A stretch of DNA of 64,000 nucleotides. Origin: Boletus sp. NGJ (taxonomy: Eukaryota; Basidiomycota; Agaricomycetes; Boletales; Boletaceae). The notes beneath the pieces were generated by a model. The model saw only the letters and a list, made by a program, of their open reading frames with translations, made no database searches and had not been told where the DNA came from. The translations under genes and the position numbers were made by a program. Below, piece by piece: positions 1 to 11,315 of the stretch (position 1 is its first letter; each line of letters opens with the position of its first letter). The stretch is taken from assembly GCA_019096195.1 (NCBI GenBank), contig JAGTXK010000090.1, positions 222,625 through 286,624 on the forward strand, read 5' to 3'.

Positions 1-76
1 GTTCCTCCCCCAGCCCTTTCCCGACCCACCAGAACCCTCCACTGACAGGGAGCAATGGTATTCTCAGTTGGCCTCC

Positions 77-579
77 CCACTGCTCCACTACTCTTTCCCA
101 TAATTGATGAACACCTGTAGGAGCATTTTCATAATTTAAAAGGCATCTCTTGAGGTGATTCCAAGTATGTTCAATGGGATTAAGGTCTGGAGATTGTGCA
201 GGCCAGTCCAGAAGCTTGATTTCTTGCTCTTCAAACCATCTTTGGGCTCTTTTAGAGGTATGCTTGGGATCATTATCTTGTTGAAAGATAATGTCATCTT
301 CTGAAATTCCAGATTCCTCCATGCTTTGCAGCAATCCCTGCTCCAATGTGGCCACATACTGTTCAGCATCCATTCTCCCCTCCACCTCACTCAAAATCCC
401 CACTCCATTCCACCCTATGCAGCCCCATACCATCAGTGAACCTCCTCCAAACTTGACTGTGCCTTGGACCTCTCTAGCAATTAGCCCCTCTTCTTTCTTT
501 TTCCACACATACTCTTGCCCATCTGACCCAATCCTATTGATCTTGGTCTCATCTGACCATAGTCCTCTACAGTCACATG
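77..579 (-). mobile_element. Tc1/mariner family A, copy 1, truncated at both ends
   Basis: Reads on the minus strand as the catalytic part of a Tc1-type DD34E transposase: WSDET near the upper end, then DNDPKH, then DLNPIEHTW. It is nearly identical to the copies at 42.5 kb and 62.6 kb, but both terminal inverted repeats and the N-terminal DNA-binding part are missing. It shares with the 42.5-kb copy a 13-nt deletion just before WSDET that breaks the frame, so it belongs to a dead sublineage. At about 579 it abuts a copia fragment. Confidence 0.9.
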
Positions 580-585
580 TTAGTG

Positions 586-1830
586 GATTGAGAAAACTAC
601 ACAGCAAAAATCTGGTAGACAGACTATCCATCAGTGAAAGTCTGCAAGATTTTGATTGCACTGTGTATATCCAATCCAAAATAACATGACAGCCAATGCC
701 CAAATTGGAAAACTGGTGGCATATCTTATCAGGTGAGTTAATTCACACAGATGTGTGGAGACTAGCATGGGTCCCATCACTCAAAGGATATAGGTACTAC
801 ATATCATTCATTAATGATGCAACATGATATGTTACAATCTCATTTATGACTACTAAAGATGAGACAACTAGCAAGGTAAAGCAATATCTTGAATGACATA
901 AGCAGGTATTACCAAAAGCAATATCTGCTGATAACAGCCATAAATATGTCAATCATGACCTGACCATGTGGTGTCTTGATAAGGGAATGGAAGTACAAAC
1001 TCCTACATCTTATATGCCAGAACAGAATGGCATTGTGGAATGATAGAATAGAACCATTGTAGAATTAGGATATGTCATGCTTTTCAGCCAAAACATGCCA
1101 CAGGAATTATGGCCTGAAGCAATGAGACATGCAACACATGTTCAGAATTGGGCATTTGCCCAATCTGTACCTGACATGACACCCTACCAAAAATGGCATG
1201 GTAGTTAACCAGACATTTCACACATTCAGGAATTTAGTTGGAAAGTCTGGATTCTTGATGAATCATATCTATGTAAGTTGGATTCCCATGCCAAAGAATA
1301 TTACTTTGTAGGACATGAGGATAGACCCAAGGGAATCCAAATACTATGACATGAAACATCACACACTAAAAGTCACACAGAATTACAGATTCCTGATGAC
1401 AAATCATCCAGCATAGGTGACAGATCCACAGTCCAAGGGGGAGGATATCAAGTGCAAACATGTAGATAATGAAGCATTACAAAATGCTAATAAGAAACAA
1501 AGACTACACCATTCAGAAATATCATCCAACAGTCCAGATGATCATACCAATGACATGAACAAGTCTAGGATTACTATAGCAGAAACTATATATCTACATA
1601 GTATTCAGTGAAACAGCACTTGGGAATAAAGACCTGGAGAATCTAGCTAAAGCCAAACATTCACAAGAGACCAATTGAAAGGAACACTGCATAAAACAGA
1701 CAAAATATATTGAGGAGCTACTTCAGAAATATAATATGCAGAATGCCAACCCAGTGTCTACACCACTCAATTCAAATATAAAGCTACAACTATGAGCGGA
1801 AACAGATAACACACCTATCAAAATTGATAA
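586..1830 (+). mobile_element. Ty1/copia fragment 1: integrase core plus reverse transcriptase tail, degraded
   Basis: Plus-strand translation with sparse stops gives a copia integrase core: HTDVW, then a decayed DNG box (SADNSHKY), then PEQNGIVE and a conserved block ending in TPYQKWHG. Positions 1,690-1,800 encode the C-terminal piece of a copia reverse transcriptase (LLQKYNMQNANPVSTPL). The two are closer together than in an intact element, so most of the RT is deleted. Stops are mainly TGA and TAG at former CGA and CAG codons, and CpG is almost absent. No LTR was identified at either end. Confidence 0.8.
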
Positions 1831-3050
1831 GACAGCCTGTGTGATAGTATTGACAAATGCACTAGGGTCAATATCATACATGGACAACACTTTGCCGGGA
1901 CAGGATTACAATAATTACAATTTAAAAGTCAGGGTGACATTGAGCCGAAATTTGTGGACCCTATATATATGTAAAGGTCAGGCCTTGATTAACCTGATTA
2001 CATTGATAATGTATTATGAAAAACATACTTTAGCATTCCACTTTTCAACCGTCTAGGACGGAGAACACTTCATGCAGTTGTTCAGATATCTTTTGGTGTT
2101 GGTGAGAAACGAGGGTATGGCATTCAGGACGGTGGGCGGAAGGCTGCTGAGACAGCTAGTGTACATAGTTATGTCTGGGATGGTGTGTATAGCATCCCAG
2201 CTGGAGGGAGACAGGGTGGCCATCCAGTCGCTGGGGTGGGCCATTTAGATGTGTGGTGATATAGGCTGTCCAGGACAGCAGGTATGGTCAAGTGTGGTTG
2301 GAGGGGTAAGGGTGAGGACGAGGACAGTGGTGGCATGGAAGGGCATCCAGGACGGTGGATGTGCTCGCAATGCTAGGAAATGATCAGTAGTGTTGACGGC
2401 AGCAGTGTACAGTATCCAAGGTGGCGCTAGGCACATAGGGCGTCCAGGACAAGTGTGTTGTGGGGTGAAGCAGCGCTGCAAACAGGCGGATATGCATAAC
2501 CCTAGCAATGGGGAGAATGGTGGAGAAGCAGAAATACATATTTTTATTGGTGGGTAAGTTACTCACTAAATAGGATGTGGTTAAAACGATACAGCGATAC
2601 AGCCTGTGAGATCGCTGTGACAAAAATAATGCAAAGATGGGGTTATGGGCATGTGGAGGGGCAGAGGGGAGGACAGTGCGATGTGACATTGTATGCTAGT
2701 GTGTTTAGCCTTGGAGTGTGCATTTGACCATGACAGAGCAAGACACGGATGGAAATGAAACACATGCATCCAATCACATGTGCCAACCCTAAAGTACAGT
2801 GACACTGCACACACATGGACCCTCCCCATATGCATGTGCCTACAGCCAGCTGTCAAGACCCCCAACAACACCTGGTTGATGGCCATACCACGCAGTTCAG
2901 TCCACACATAGCTGTTGCACTGAACTTGATTCAACTCATTGTGCGTCAAGGCCCTAATCTGTGAGTCATCTGTGGAATGAAAAGCACTTTCGCATTGTTG
3001 ATGTTTACTATTATCTAGCAAAATAGCCTGGCAACATGACAACTCTATTC
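1831..3050. other. no recognised gene; contains a CpG-retaining stretch
   Basis: From 1,831 to about 2,050 the sequence is AT-rich and CpG-poor like the preceding copia fragment. From 2,050 to about 2,520 it is GC-richer with many CpGs and several irregularly spaced CCAGGAC-type motifs, for example near 2,121, 2,266, 2,345 and 2,443. Open frames here have no recognisable domain. From 2,520 to 3,050 nothing could be assigned. Confidence 0.4.
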
Positions 3051-3058
3051 TGTCGAAA

Positions 3059-3391
3059 TTGCCACTGATCAGGATCAACATGTTCAACATGCAGCTGTTG
3101 CTGTGCCACCTCCGATCACACCATTTCATTACAGAGGCACATGAAGCCTTCATTCTTGCTCTTCAAGTGAGCCAAGACCAAGGTGTTATTCTGATGGGTT
3201 ATGGAGTTGTGGAGAATGAGTGGGCAGTAGATGGATCCTATCCAGAAATTGAAGTAATCGCCGTTGGTCGTGGTGTGAAGGAGTACGACATTCATTTGCC
3301 ATTCCGAATCTGGTGGCCACGAGCTGTCTTGTGGGCACAGGGTGTAGATGCAATGACAACGATCCATATGATTGAAGAGGGCGAGCTCTAG
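3059..3391 (+). pseudogene. unrecognised C-terminal coding exon
   Basis: A 110-codon open frame ends at a TAG stop after EEGEL. Its composition is protein-like (VILMGYGVVENEWAVDG, then LPFRIWWPRAVLWAQGVDA), and the frames around it are closed, so it is probably a last exon or a surviving C terminus. No family was recognised. It lies upstream of another decayed gene on the same strand and could be part of it, but the stop codon argues for separate units. Confidence 0.35.
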
Positions 3392-3538
3392 TTATTCAAC
3401 TACAACTACAAATCATACAAATAGATTGTGTTCAGAATAATGCTATCTTGTGCCCTTTCCTCTTCTGCCTGCATAGTCTCTATACTCTGCTATATGTTGA
3501 CCTGACTGCTTTGTGTTACTGGCGGCAGTGGCGGCAGT

Positions 3539-5547
3539 GTGACAGTGATGTCAAACTCAACAGCATGTACCCAGTTCATCCCAGATGTAGGATGCAAAGG
3601 TAACCACTGTCAAACATGTCATAAAAAAAAATGCCATCACTGTGACCTATCTGCCCAGCCTTCAGACATGGATGCCTCAGCAAGTTCTGCTCTCAATGAT
3701 AACAGCACACCTCATCCCAGCTCATCAGTCCAGAGGATTCTCAACCAGTATGGCTTATGACAAAGGGTTCAGTCATAGACTACATCCCAGGTCGCTCACA
3801 ATGAGGCTTCATCAGGCTTTCGAACTTGAAGGACTCTTCCCAGGCTGCCAGTTATGTGACGGACAAGTCTTCGGCTTCCAAACAAGGTCGAGTTGTCAAG
3901 TATGAGATTTATGATAGCTTTGCTTACATATATTTTCTAGGTTGGAACAAGTGGTAGCAGTGGATCAAGGCTTTTGAGCTCACTTAGTGGTGCCAGCAGC
4001 AATGCTTTGAGATCGTCAAACCTAGAAAAAAGTGTCAAAATTGGCTCACTAATGATGATACCTGATGGTGTTGATGCGGTATGTACCATACTCACAATAT
4101 TTACTATGGACACTAACCATCATGCTTGTCAGGGTGGCAAGCTACTCACATCCAAGAAGCCATCAAAATCTGTCCATGAGGAATTTTGTCAATATAGTTT
4201 GCTTGTGACCAAAAACAGTGATGATAATGTCAAGTTTACTCTTTCTTAGGACATGGATGCTATTGATCTGTGGCTTCGCCATCTTCTCCTGAAACTATTT
4301 GAGTGGCTGGATGCATGTCATGGCAAACCAGATGCAGGGTTGTTCCACTGGGTTCTCCTCAATTCTGACAGATAAAAATATTTTGTTCTCAATCGGCCAT
4401 CAATCATGGGCAAAGACCTAAATGAAGTGAAAGGTACAGACGGGTGAAAGTATACTAATCATTCCATTGTAGTTGGTAAGTCATAATCATTTCTATTATT
4501 TTGATCATACCGACACATTTATTGTATTCTAGCCTCACAAGCCATCATTTTGCGTTCTGTGTACACGAACTGGAATAAGGCCATTGCAAAGGCTTTGGCT
4601 GGTGGACAGGACTCTGACTCGGAGCCCAATGACTCTGACAGTGCTTCCAATTGGGTCAGCTTGAAAACTGTGACTGCTGACACCAACACTGTGCTGGCAG
4701 TGCCACTAGTGGAGCCTGTCAACAAAGGCAAAAACAAGGCCCCTGCCATCATTCTTGAGCTGTCATCAGATTCAAACTCAGAGGATGAAATTCAGATCCT
4801 TGGCACAGATCACATGGCGACCTCTAGGTCCAAGTCTAAGTCTACTGCTAGAAAGACCTTCGAAATCCATACTACTGTGGCTGCCAGTGCTGTGGCTGAA
4901 TCAAGCACTCCCCACCTCTTTGACCTTGACTCTGGTTCTGAGGGCGAGAGTGATGATGAGATGTTTTTCACCAAACTCATTGCACACGAACATGCAGCTG
5001 AAGTTGAGCAGAAATCATCAACACCAAATGCTGTATTGGATGAGGCCTACCCATCCTTAGATTTTACCCAGATGACAGCTAAGTCAGATATGTCAACTCT
5101 TGATGTGAACAATCTTGAGGTACTAGCTCACAATCAATGCAAGTGTTGAAGCGGTGTGCATCTGTGTCACTGGAAAGCAATCTATCATGACTTCTCTGGG
5201 GCAAACGAATCAAATCTGACAACTACCACGGTAAGTGTTTCTTTGATCAACACATTTAATACCTCGTTGACCAATCTACTTGTGGCTGCTGGGTTGTATG
5301 ACCTTAGGACTCCCATCTGGACCCCCCACCACCAGTGGGTCTTGAATTGCAACATCATCTGGAACATCAGAGTTCTCCCCACAGTCCAAGGCTTCCCCAG
5401 CACTGGCATCCATTCATAGGCCCCATAGTACTAGTAGTAACCCATCTGCAGTGGCTGCACTACCCATCCCTGGCCTGAGCGTTCCATTTTCACATCAATC
5501 ATCTACACTCCAGCCAACTCGAGGCACTCGTTTTAACCCATGGGGCT
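3539..5547 (+). pseudogene. degraded multi-exon hypothetical gene, acidic and serine-rich
   Basis: Several adjacent frames join through good fungal introns: GTATGT at about 4,079 to TTGTCAG at 4,132; GTAAGT at about 4,476 to TTCTAG at 4,532; and GTAAGT at 5,231 to CCTTAG at about 5,309. The third major exon (from about 4,533) is rich in Asp, Glu and Ser; the last exon is Ser/Pro-rich and ends FNPWG-stop at 5,547. Several in-frame stops are CGA->TGA type, and a Lys/Cys/His-rich tract near 3,630 looks like Arg codons changed to Cys and His by C->T decay. No domain was recognised. Exon borders are inferred. Confidence 0.45.
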
Positions 5548-6253
5548 AGTCTATAACATACTTCTGGGTCCACCTTCTTGCATGATCCTCCATTCATTGA
5601 CATTAATCCCTTCCATGCAAATCTCCCCCAATTTACATCTCCAAGTCCCCATTTATTAATGATTTCCATCAATGCAGTACAACATTACAGTCGTTACCAT
5701 GCATATACCCATCCATCGAGTCATAGCATACACTAACTACTGGCACTGAGAGTAATCTCATGATAATGGTATTCTCAGCCTGACATTCCAACTTGAACAT
5801 TGCATGCTCGACCTTCAAATAGTTGCATGCTCTCCCTATAATAGTTGCGCACTGAATATTTGTGCATTCGGCCCCTCATATGCCACTGGCACCAGCTGTG
5901 CCACTGACTATTCCCAAGCTCAACCACCTTGCCCCAGATTTCAAGACAAAGTCATCTGAGGATAGGCCATGTCAGTCAACTCATCAGCAGATTGAATCTC
6001 CATACTTGAAAATGTTATGAGCTGGTGAAGGTACTCATGACAGTTGAGGCAATAGATTGTTGTTCCCACTGGGAATCCAGCCAGTAGGTGGCATAGATCC
6101 TGTGATGACTGTGAACATACGTAATGATCATGCATTCATGATATGGGGACTCAATGACAAGTGCAGTTTTTGTGCTATTGGCTGGGAATGCTGATGCTGA
6201 GGGTCTAAAATCAACCATGGTGGAGGAGGCAAGGACATGAGCTGACTGGCCTA
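5548..6253. other. no recognised gene
   Basis: Intermediate GC, few CpGs. Two overlapping minus-strand frames at 5,941-6,218 have protein-like stretches but no recognisable domain. The stretch ends at the TA dinucleotide (6,252-6,253) that precedes the Tc1-B inverted repeat. Confidence 0.4.
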
Positions 6254-7920
6254 CAGTAGCTCAAAAAAGTGTCCCAATGTTTGGCTATTTTGCAAAGACT
6301 TGACATTTGCAAAAGAGTCAAAAGGTGTTAGCCCCTAATTCTTGCTCTGAAGACGAGCCCTTAGTCATGTGATTTGGTTGTCATGGCACTGAGATATAGC
6401 CATATTAAAATGATATGTCATTAGGGACACTTATTTAATCCCTAATATTATCAACTTTCATTTAGTAACTAATATAAGATTCTGATGAATGCTGTGCTTC
6501 AACACTGTCTGATTATGTCACTCACATAATTACAAATGATATAAAGAGCAGAGATATCATCCGGTCAACCCTACTTCATCATAAAATCCATTCCCTTCTC
6601 TACAAGAGCCAATATTCTTTTTCTCTCTGAATCTGGCCTTTCTACTAGGCAAATATCATTCCAACTGGTCTGGGGAACTCTACTGTGGCCAGGGTTATCA
6701 AAAGAGATCCACCTAGATAAGGAAAACATCAAATTAGGATGTCCTTCCAAGCTTTCTCCTACTGACAAAAGGAGAACTGTCTCTAGTATTACCTCTGGCA
6801 AAGTTGAACATGCTGTCCAAGCCACCCATCTCATCAATTCTGCTGTCTCTTCTCCTGTCTTTGCTCAAACTATTAAGAATGTTCTCAAGTCTCAGGCTGT
6901 AGTCAAGAAAAAGAAGCCACTCTTGTCTGTGAGGCATTGTCATATCCTGTGTAATTCGACAAGTCCAACTCCGGCACTCTGTCCATAACTCTGGCACATT
7001 CTCCCTTGGAGTACATCCTCATACCCTCGGACTTGTAACACCCTCACTATAGTATTCATACTTCTCCTTTCGTACATAACCTATGCTTCTTCATCCGTCC
7101 TAGTCCTGCCTTATAGTTGTCTCCAACCCAGTCTCTGTCTTGCTTAGGAGCACTGCTCCGGCGAGGTCCCATCTCCGTCCCGTTACTCATTATACCTTAC
7201 GAATTCCATTACTAATACCTTTGTTCTGATCATATATAAACCCTCGGTACTACTCCTGTAAAGTCAGTTCAATACTCAACTCTGAACACTCCTCCTGTCT
7301 CCCATCTGAGTCTCAACGACTCACTCTGACCCTCTGCTTGACTTGACATTCGACTACATTGAGTCCAAACCCCTGATCCTCCTACGTCTTCGAAATCTGG
7401 GACATCGGACTCGAGCAAGGGCGCACCACATAAGGTGAAGCCAAGTCCCGACACCCTCAAGTAACTCTGGTCCTTCGGAGTTTCATCGGAGTTGTCCATT
7501 CTTAACAGGCATAGACAACATAGGCTAGCCTTTGCTCTCAAGCACCACTAGACTGTGGAGGACTAGACTAGGATAATATGGTCAGATGAAACCAAGATCA
7601 ACAGGATTAGGTCAGATGGAAGGAAGTATGTGTGGAAATTGGCAGGAAAGCCTTTGCAAGACAAGGAAGTTCAGGGAATAGTAAAGTTTGGAGAAGGTTT
7701 CTTGATGATTTGGGGATGCATGAGTTAGAATGCAGTGGGAGGATGAATACTTAGCAGTATGTTTCAGATAATCTGCTTCCTTCATAGAAAATTCTGAGGA
7801 CAGCATTATCTTTCAACAAGATAATGACCCCAAGCACACCTCTAAAAGAGCCAAGGAGTGGCTGGAATCTCAAGGGATCAAGCTTCTTGACTGGCCAGCA
7901 CAATCTCCAGACCTTAATTC
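6254..7920 (+). mobile_element. Tc1/mariner family B, copy 1, split by a solo LTR and 3'-truncated
   Basis: Starts after a TA dinucleotide with the family-B terminal repeat (CAGTAGCTCAAAAAAGTGTC, from CAGTGGCTC) that runs about 190 bp. The N-terminal helix-turn-helix part of a Tc1-like transposase follows at 6,600-6,932, up to the VVKKKKP stretch. A 570-bp LTR then interrupts the frame. Coding resumes at about 7,513 and runs through WSDET and the DNDPKH box (7,825) to the start of the DLNP motif, where it stops at 7,920 against the island border. The right inverted repeat is absent. Confidence 0.85.
6938..7507. repeat. solo LTR with 5-bp target duplication GGCAT
   Basis: A 570-bp segment starting TGTCATATCC and ending TTAACA sits inside Tc1-B copy 1, flanked by GGCAT at 6,933-6,937 and again at 7,508-7,512. 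Removing it with one GGCAT restores homology to the other Tc1-B copies. It has a TATA-like CATATATAAACCC near 7,232. Unlike its host transposon it keeps many CpGs, so it is probably the youngest insertion here. No internal retroelement sequence is present, as expected after LTR-LTR recombination. Confidence 0.88.
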
Positions 7921-7934
7921 CACGCTTTTGCGAA

Positions 7935-7959
7935 AATTACATCTCGATATATCCTGAGT
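7935..7959 (-). other. T-DNA-border-like repeat, left end of the island
   Basis: On the minus strand the sequence reads CAGGATATAT, then CGAGA, then TGTAATT (7,956 down to 7,935). This is the layout of the Agrobacterium 25-bp T-DNA border: CAGGATATAT, five variable bases, TGTAA. The three bases on the nick side are ACT instead of the usual TGG or TGA. Similarity to the copy at 17,757 continues outward for about 12 bp (TTCGCAAAAGCG against TTCGCGAAAGCG). The two copies are in inverted orientation. An alternative reading is a terminal inverted repeat of an unknown mobile element. Confidence 0.7.
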
Positions 7960-8198
7960 AATAGTGAAGTATTTTGTATTTTCAAAAGTTTAAGTGATGA
8001 ATTTTTTTTGTTAAAGAACAACAAATTCATTCGGCAATATCGGTTCTGGAATGACTTCATATACAATTTACAAGAGTGCCGAAGCGATTTAGTACAAAAT
8101 AGCCGCCAATGGGAGTGCTGAACCCCTCAAAAAACAAACGAGACGATATTCGATATACATGGAAAACGACGAATTTGCCGACCGGCCTTTCTCATCAA

Positions 8199-9585
8199 TC
8201 AATCTGAGTCGAGAGTTAGAAAGACGTGGATAATTCTGAGGAAACTCCCAGCTTCGTCAGAGTGAATGGTTGAGTACCAGCCATGTTCGGTCCCGGCATT
8301 GTACTCCTGGCCAACGTCCGCAAAGGCGAGGGCTTCAAGTTGCTCAACTGGAAGCTCGCTGATGATCCAATCGAACAGTTTGATGTTGTGGGTGATGTTG
8401 CCCCGCCTCTCCCTAATAACCCTCATCGGCCCTTCGGCCCACGCCTTAGGCTCACCATCGATCGTAAAGTTGTACTTGATACCGCGATCCTTATAGTCGT
8501 AAGAGCGGCAGACTCCTGCGATGGCGACCTTGGGGTACTGCTGGCGCACTTTGCGGATAAGGATCCTGAGGGCGTAGTCCTGCATGAACTGCGCGATGTC
8601 TGCTTTCTCGGCGACTTCTCCGTAGGGAGTGACGACGCGAGTGGGCTCGGAGTCGGGCACAATGTAGTTCGTGCATCCTGCAAGAGGGAGGGAGATGCTC
8701 ACGATGCGGAGCTGTGCCTCGAAGAAGGACTGACTGAACCAAAGGCCACTGCTCGATGAGAGCCTTATGGTTGCATGAGTCGGCCTCAACCTGTGCGAGC
8801 CGAGGGAGTGTCCCCATGCTGACGACGACCATCAGCGCGATATTGCTCCTCCAAGCCTGATCCGGCTGATATTGCTCGACTGCTGCGATCAACTCCTGTG
8901 CGCTGGAGAACGAGTATGCGTAGAGTTCGATGACACAGTTCTTATAGGCGAAGGGAAGGTGGCTAAGGAGGGCGATAGCGGGTGCCGCATCCTCGTTATG
9001 GCAGTCGAGGAAGATGGTGACGTTGGGGTTGCACTGGATGAAGAACGCGATGTACTCATCCATCTTCATGATGGTTTCCGAAGTAACCTGGAACTTTGGA
9101 CTGAGTCTGTCTCCGTCAACTTCACGCACGATAATGGGTTCTCCCTTGATCTCATCGTAGGTGAGTTGCTCCCACTGAATAGGCTCGTCGCGGAAGATGG
9201 TACGGGTGGTCTTGAAATCGTGAGCTGTAATGAGCGCGTCTTGCAAACGCACGACGTCGACTTCGATGGAGTTAAGGAATTTCAAAACGTTGTACCCAGC
9301 TAGGAGGGTGCCTTCAGACGCGCGTATAGCGTTGTTTGGGAAAGAGCGGTGGCCGATAATCTGCTTCTGTCCCTTGGGCGTCCAAGAGGAAAGCAGGTTG
9401 GGCATGGAGTGACGGGCCGTCACCTTGGGTTGGGTTATGCCCGCCGGAAAGTTCCAGTTGCACACATTGTTGTGCCACGCAGTCTCGGTGGGGGCAATGC
9501 TGTCCGGGTGACCTATGAGATCGGAGTGGCACCGATTGTACATGTTGAGCAGGAACGCTGCAGGGGATCAAGTGGTGGTCGTCAT
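8199..9585 (-). pseudogene. agrocinopine-synthase-like GDPD-fold protein, nearly intact
   Basis: The reading frame starts at ATG 9,585 (MTTTT) and ends at 8,199, about 453 codons. It shows the glycerophosphodiester phosphodiesterase signature: GHRSFPNN (His about residue 79), IEVDVV (Glu about 108, Asp about 110) and ITAHDF (His about 122), followed by TIM-barrel-like blocks such as VTIFLDCH. Agrocinopine synthase of T-DNAs belongs to this fold and is of similar length; that assignment is my inference from context. Defects: a TGA at codon 6, and a frame change near 8,700-8,750. The latter is either a single-base frameshift or a 25-nt GTGAGC...TTGCAG intron-like stretch, which is very short for an intron. 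The gene points outward to the border at 7,935 and retains CpGs, unlike flanking repeats. Confidence 0.6.
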
Positions 9586-10640
9586 GGTTCTGTGCAGTCG
9601 ATCAGCATAGGCCAAAAGCTAAATCACAAAGACGCACCGATAAGCTTACTTCGAATAAATTTGAAGAGATTTGGTGGCTTAGGTGCTCGTGCTCTTCGGG
9701 GTTAGTGCTGGTGAAGAGTCTAGGTAAGTGAGGTGTGCTTACTTGAGGTGGGTCGATTCGTTGGTGACTGGGGAGCAGGAACGAGAATGGGCGGTCTTTT
9801 GTAGGCACAGGACAAAGGGGCACGTGTGATTTGGGCTTGGGCTGCCATTAGCAGCTGATGAGGCATCCAGCAAAACGGAAGGCCGAAGCGTTGGCGAAAA
9901 TCACGCAATTCGCTTTGGGTGTAGCTGACTGGTCACCTATCTTCTCACCATCTCATTGGAGGATAAGTGGTCAGATGCTCTTATCGTGGTGAGAGGCATG
10001 CAAACCGCGAGGGAAAGGTGAGGTTTGGGGAGCAACTGGCTGATGGGAGGTGCACTGTTTGGGCAGGTGGGGAGCAAATGTTTGGGTGGTGACTTGGTGG
10101 CGTTGTCAGCTGAGCAGGAGCGTGGGCTATCGATGAACATCAGCTGAGAATCCCATCGATATTCACAATGGTTCAGACACGCTCACGGACGTTTTGGGTG
10201 GGATTAGAAAGATTCATTCCAATAATGGACCAGGGGCGATCTAACGGCCTTTCTCAAGAACCCATGCGGTTTGTATTCTCGTCTATGGGAAATGGACCGA
10301 CCTCCTTTGGGCAGCCGACAAGCGGCCGATAGCCAGCACTATCCCGACTTTCAATTTTACCAGGCCACAAATCTGCTGTTTTGGCGCTGAAAAGTCGTCT
10401 TAAAGCTGGGCACTCCTCCAGTCAGGAACAGTACATCCGTCATCTACTGGAGTGGGGAATTAAGCAAGAGAGCGTGCCAAATTTAGATCGTTCCGAGGGA
10501 CGGGGCCGTTCACACGCGCATTCAACCGGTTATGGCAGTGACAAGTGGCGTTAAGGTCTCAATAGATTGCAGCATCAATCTTCCGTCAACTGCACGTGAA
10601 CGGCTTGTTCAGATTTGCTGCTTCTTGTCTTGTGGTGTGT
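9586..10640 (-). promoter_or_regulatory. upstream region shared with the gene at 15,822
   Basis: Read on the minus strand, two blocks match the region before the gene at 15,822: about 10,510-10,610 (block with GTTGACGGAAG and AATCTATTGAGA) and about 9,940-10,155 (block with CTCCTGCTCAGCTGAC, ACCCAAACATTT and CATCTGACCAC). Weaker similarity continues down to the start codon, including a TATA-like ACAAAAGACC near 9,800 and a common MTTTT start. About 360 bp at 10,160-10,500 is present only here. This implies that both opine-like genes were built on the same promoter. Confidence 0.6.
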
Positions 10641-10793
10641 CAGCTGAGTGACGGGCTCCAGGGCTTCTCAGTCAAAACGAGGGGGCTCTTCGAATTCAAG
10701 CAATTGCTCAGGCCCAAGAGCTTTTTATTTAAAGAGTGATCTGGTTGGAATTTTACGTATACGACAATAAAAATGAAAACTTGGAGCGAGCGG

Positions 10794-11315
10794 TCAGAAA
10801 GTAAGAGATAGGGAAAGCATTTTAGCGATTTTTCCCAAAAAATGAACGGAGGGTGGTGGCAGGTGGAAGGTTATGCCGATTGTATGCCTCACGATGCTGC
10901 TAACATGCACCTTCCCATTGAGCCAACTACACTCGGACAGCGTTGTGCTGGTCTGGAGGAGGGTTTGTGCGTGCATCTTCTGTATTGCACCCGGTGCTAA
11001 GGGGGCGCCTGAGATATCGATGATTGTGTGTCCGGACAAATTGAGCTTGCTCAGCTCGTCTATGATGGAGCGGTGTGTAGCAGGAGGGGAGGCGATGATG
11101 ATGACTTTGGCGAAGGCAATGGCAGTGTTGAGATCCACGCCTAGAATTGGGGTGCAGCAGTCTTGAATTACTCCCATGGTCTCGAAAGAGCGATTGGCAA
11201 AAATATAACTGAAAATATGGTCCTTCTTCCATAGGAGCGGCTCGTGTCCTTGACTGTGGAGACTGGCTGCAAGCAGGCATCCAGAAGGGGCGGTACCAAG
11301 AATGGAAACGCGCAT
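10794..11315 (-). pseudogene. opine-dehydrogenase-like N-terminal (Rossmann) half
   Basis: A 173-residue frame starts MRVSILGTAPSG, a dinucleotide-binding glycine-rich turn (Gly7, Gly12) after a beta strand. It continues with VIIIASPPATHR and a block resembling the end of the NAD-binding domain in octopine/nopaline-type dehydrogenases (TIIDISGAP, later TLSECSWL). That family couples an amino acid to a keto acid by NAD(P)H-dependent reduction and is normally 350-400 residues, with an all-helical C-terminal domain. The domain is missing here: the frame stops at 10,794 and runs straight into the upstream region of the next gene. It is therefore a truncated, probably inactive copy. Other 3-hydroxyacid or glycerol-3-phosphate dehydrogenase-like Rossmann proteins are possible. 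Confidence 0.5.

Noticed and set aside
8266-9303. Plus-strand open frames opposite the GDPD-like gene
   Set aside because: Shadow frames; the GDPD signature is on the minus strand in order.
9586-9610. Retrocopy origin of the GDPD-like gene
   Set aside because: No poly(A) tail or target duplication was seen at its 3' end; shared promoter blocks point to a DNA-level rearrangement.
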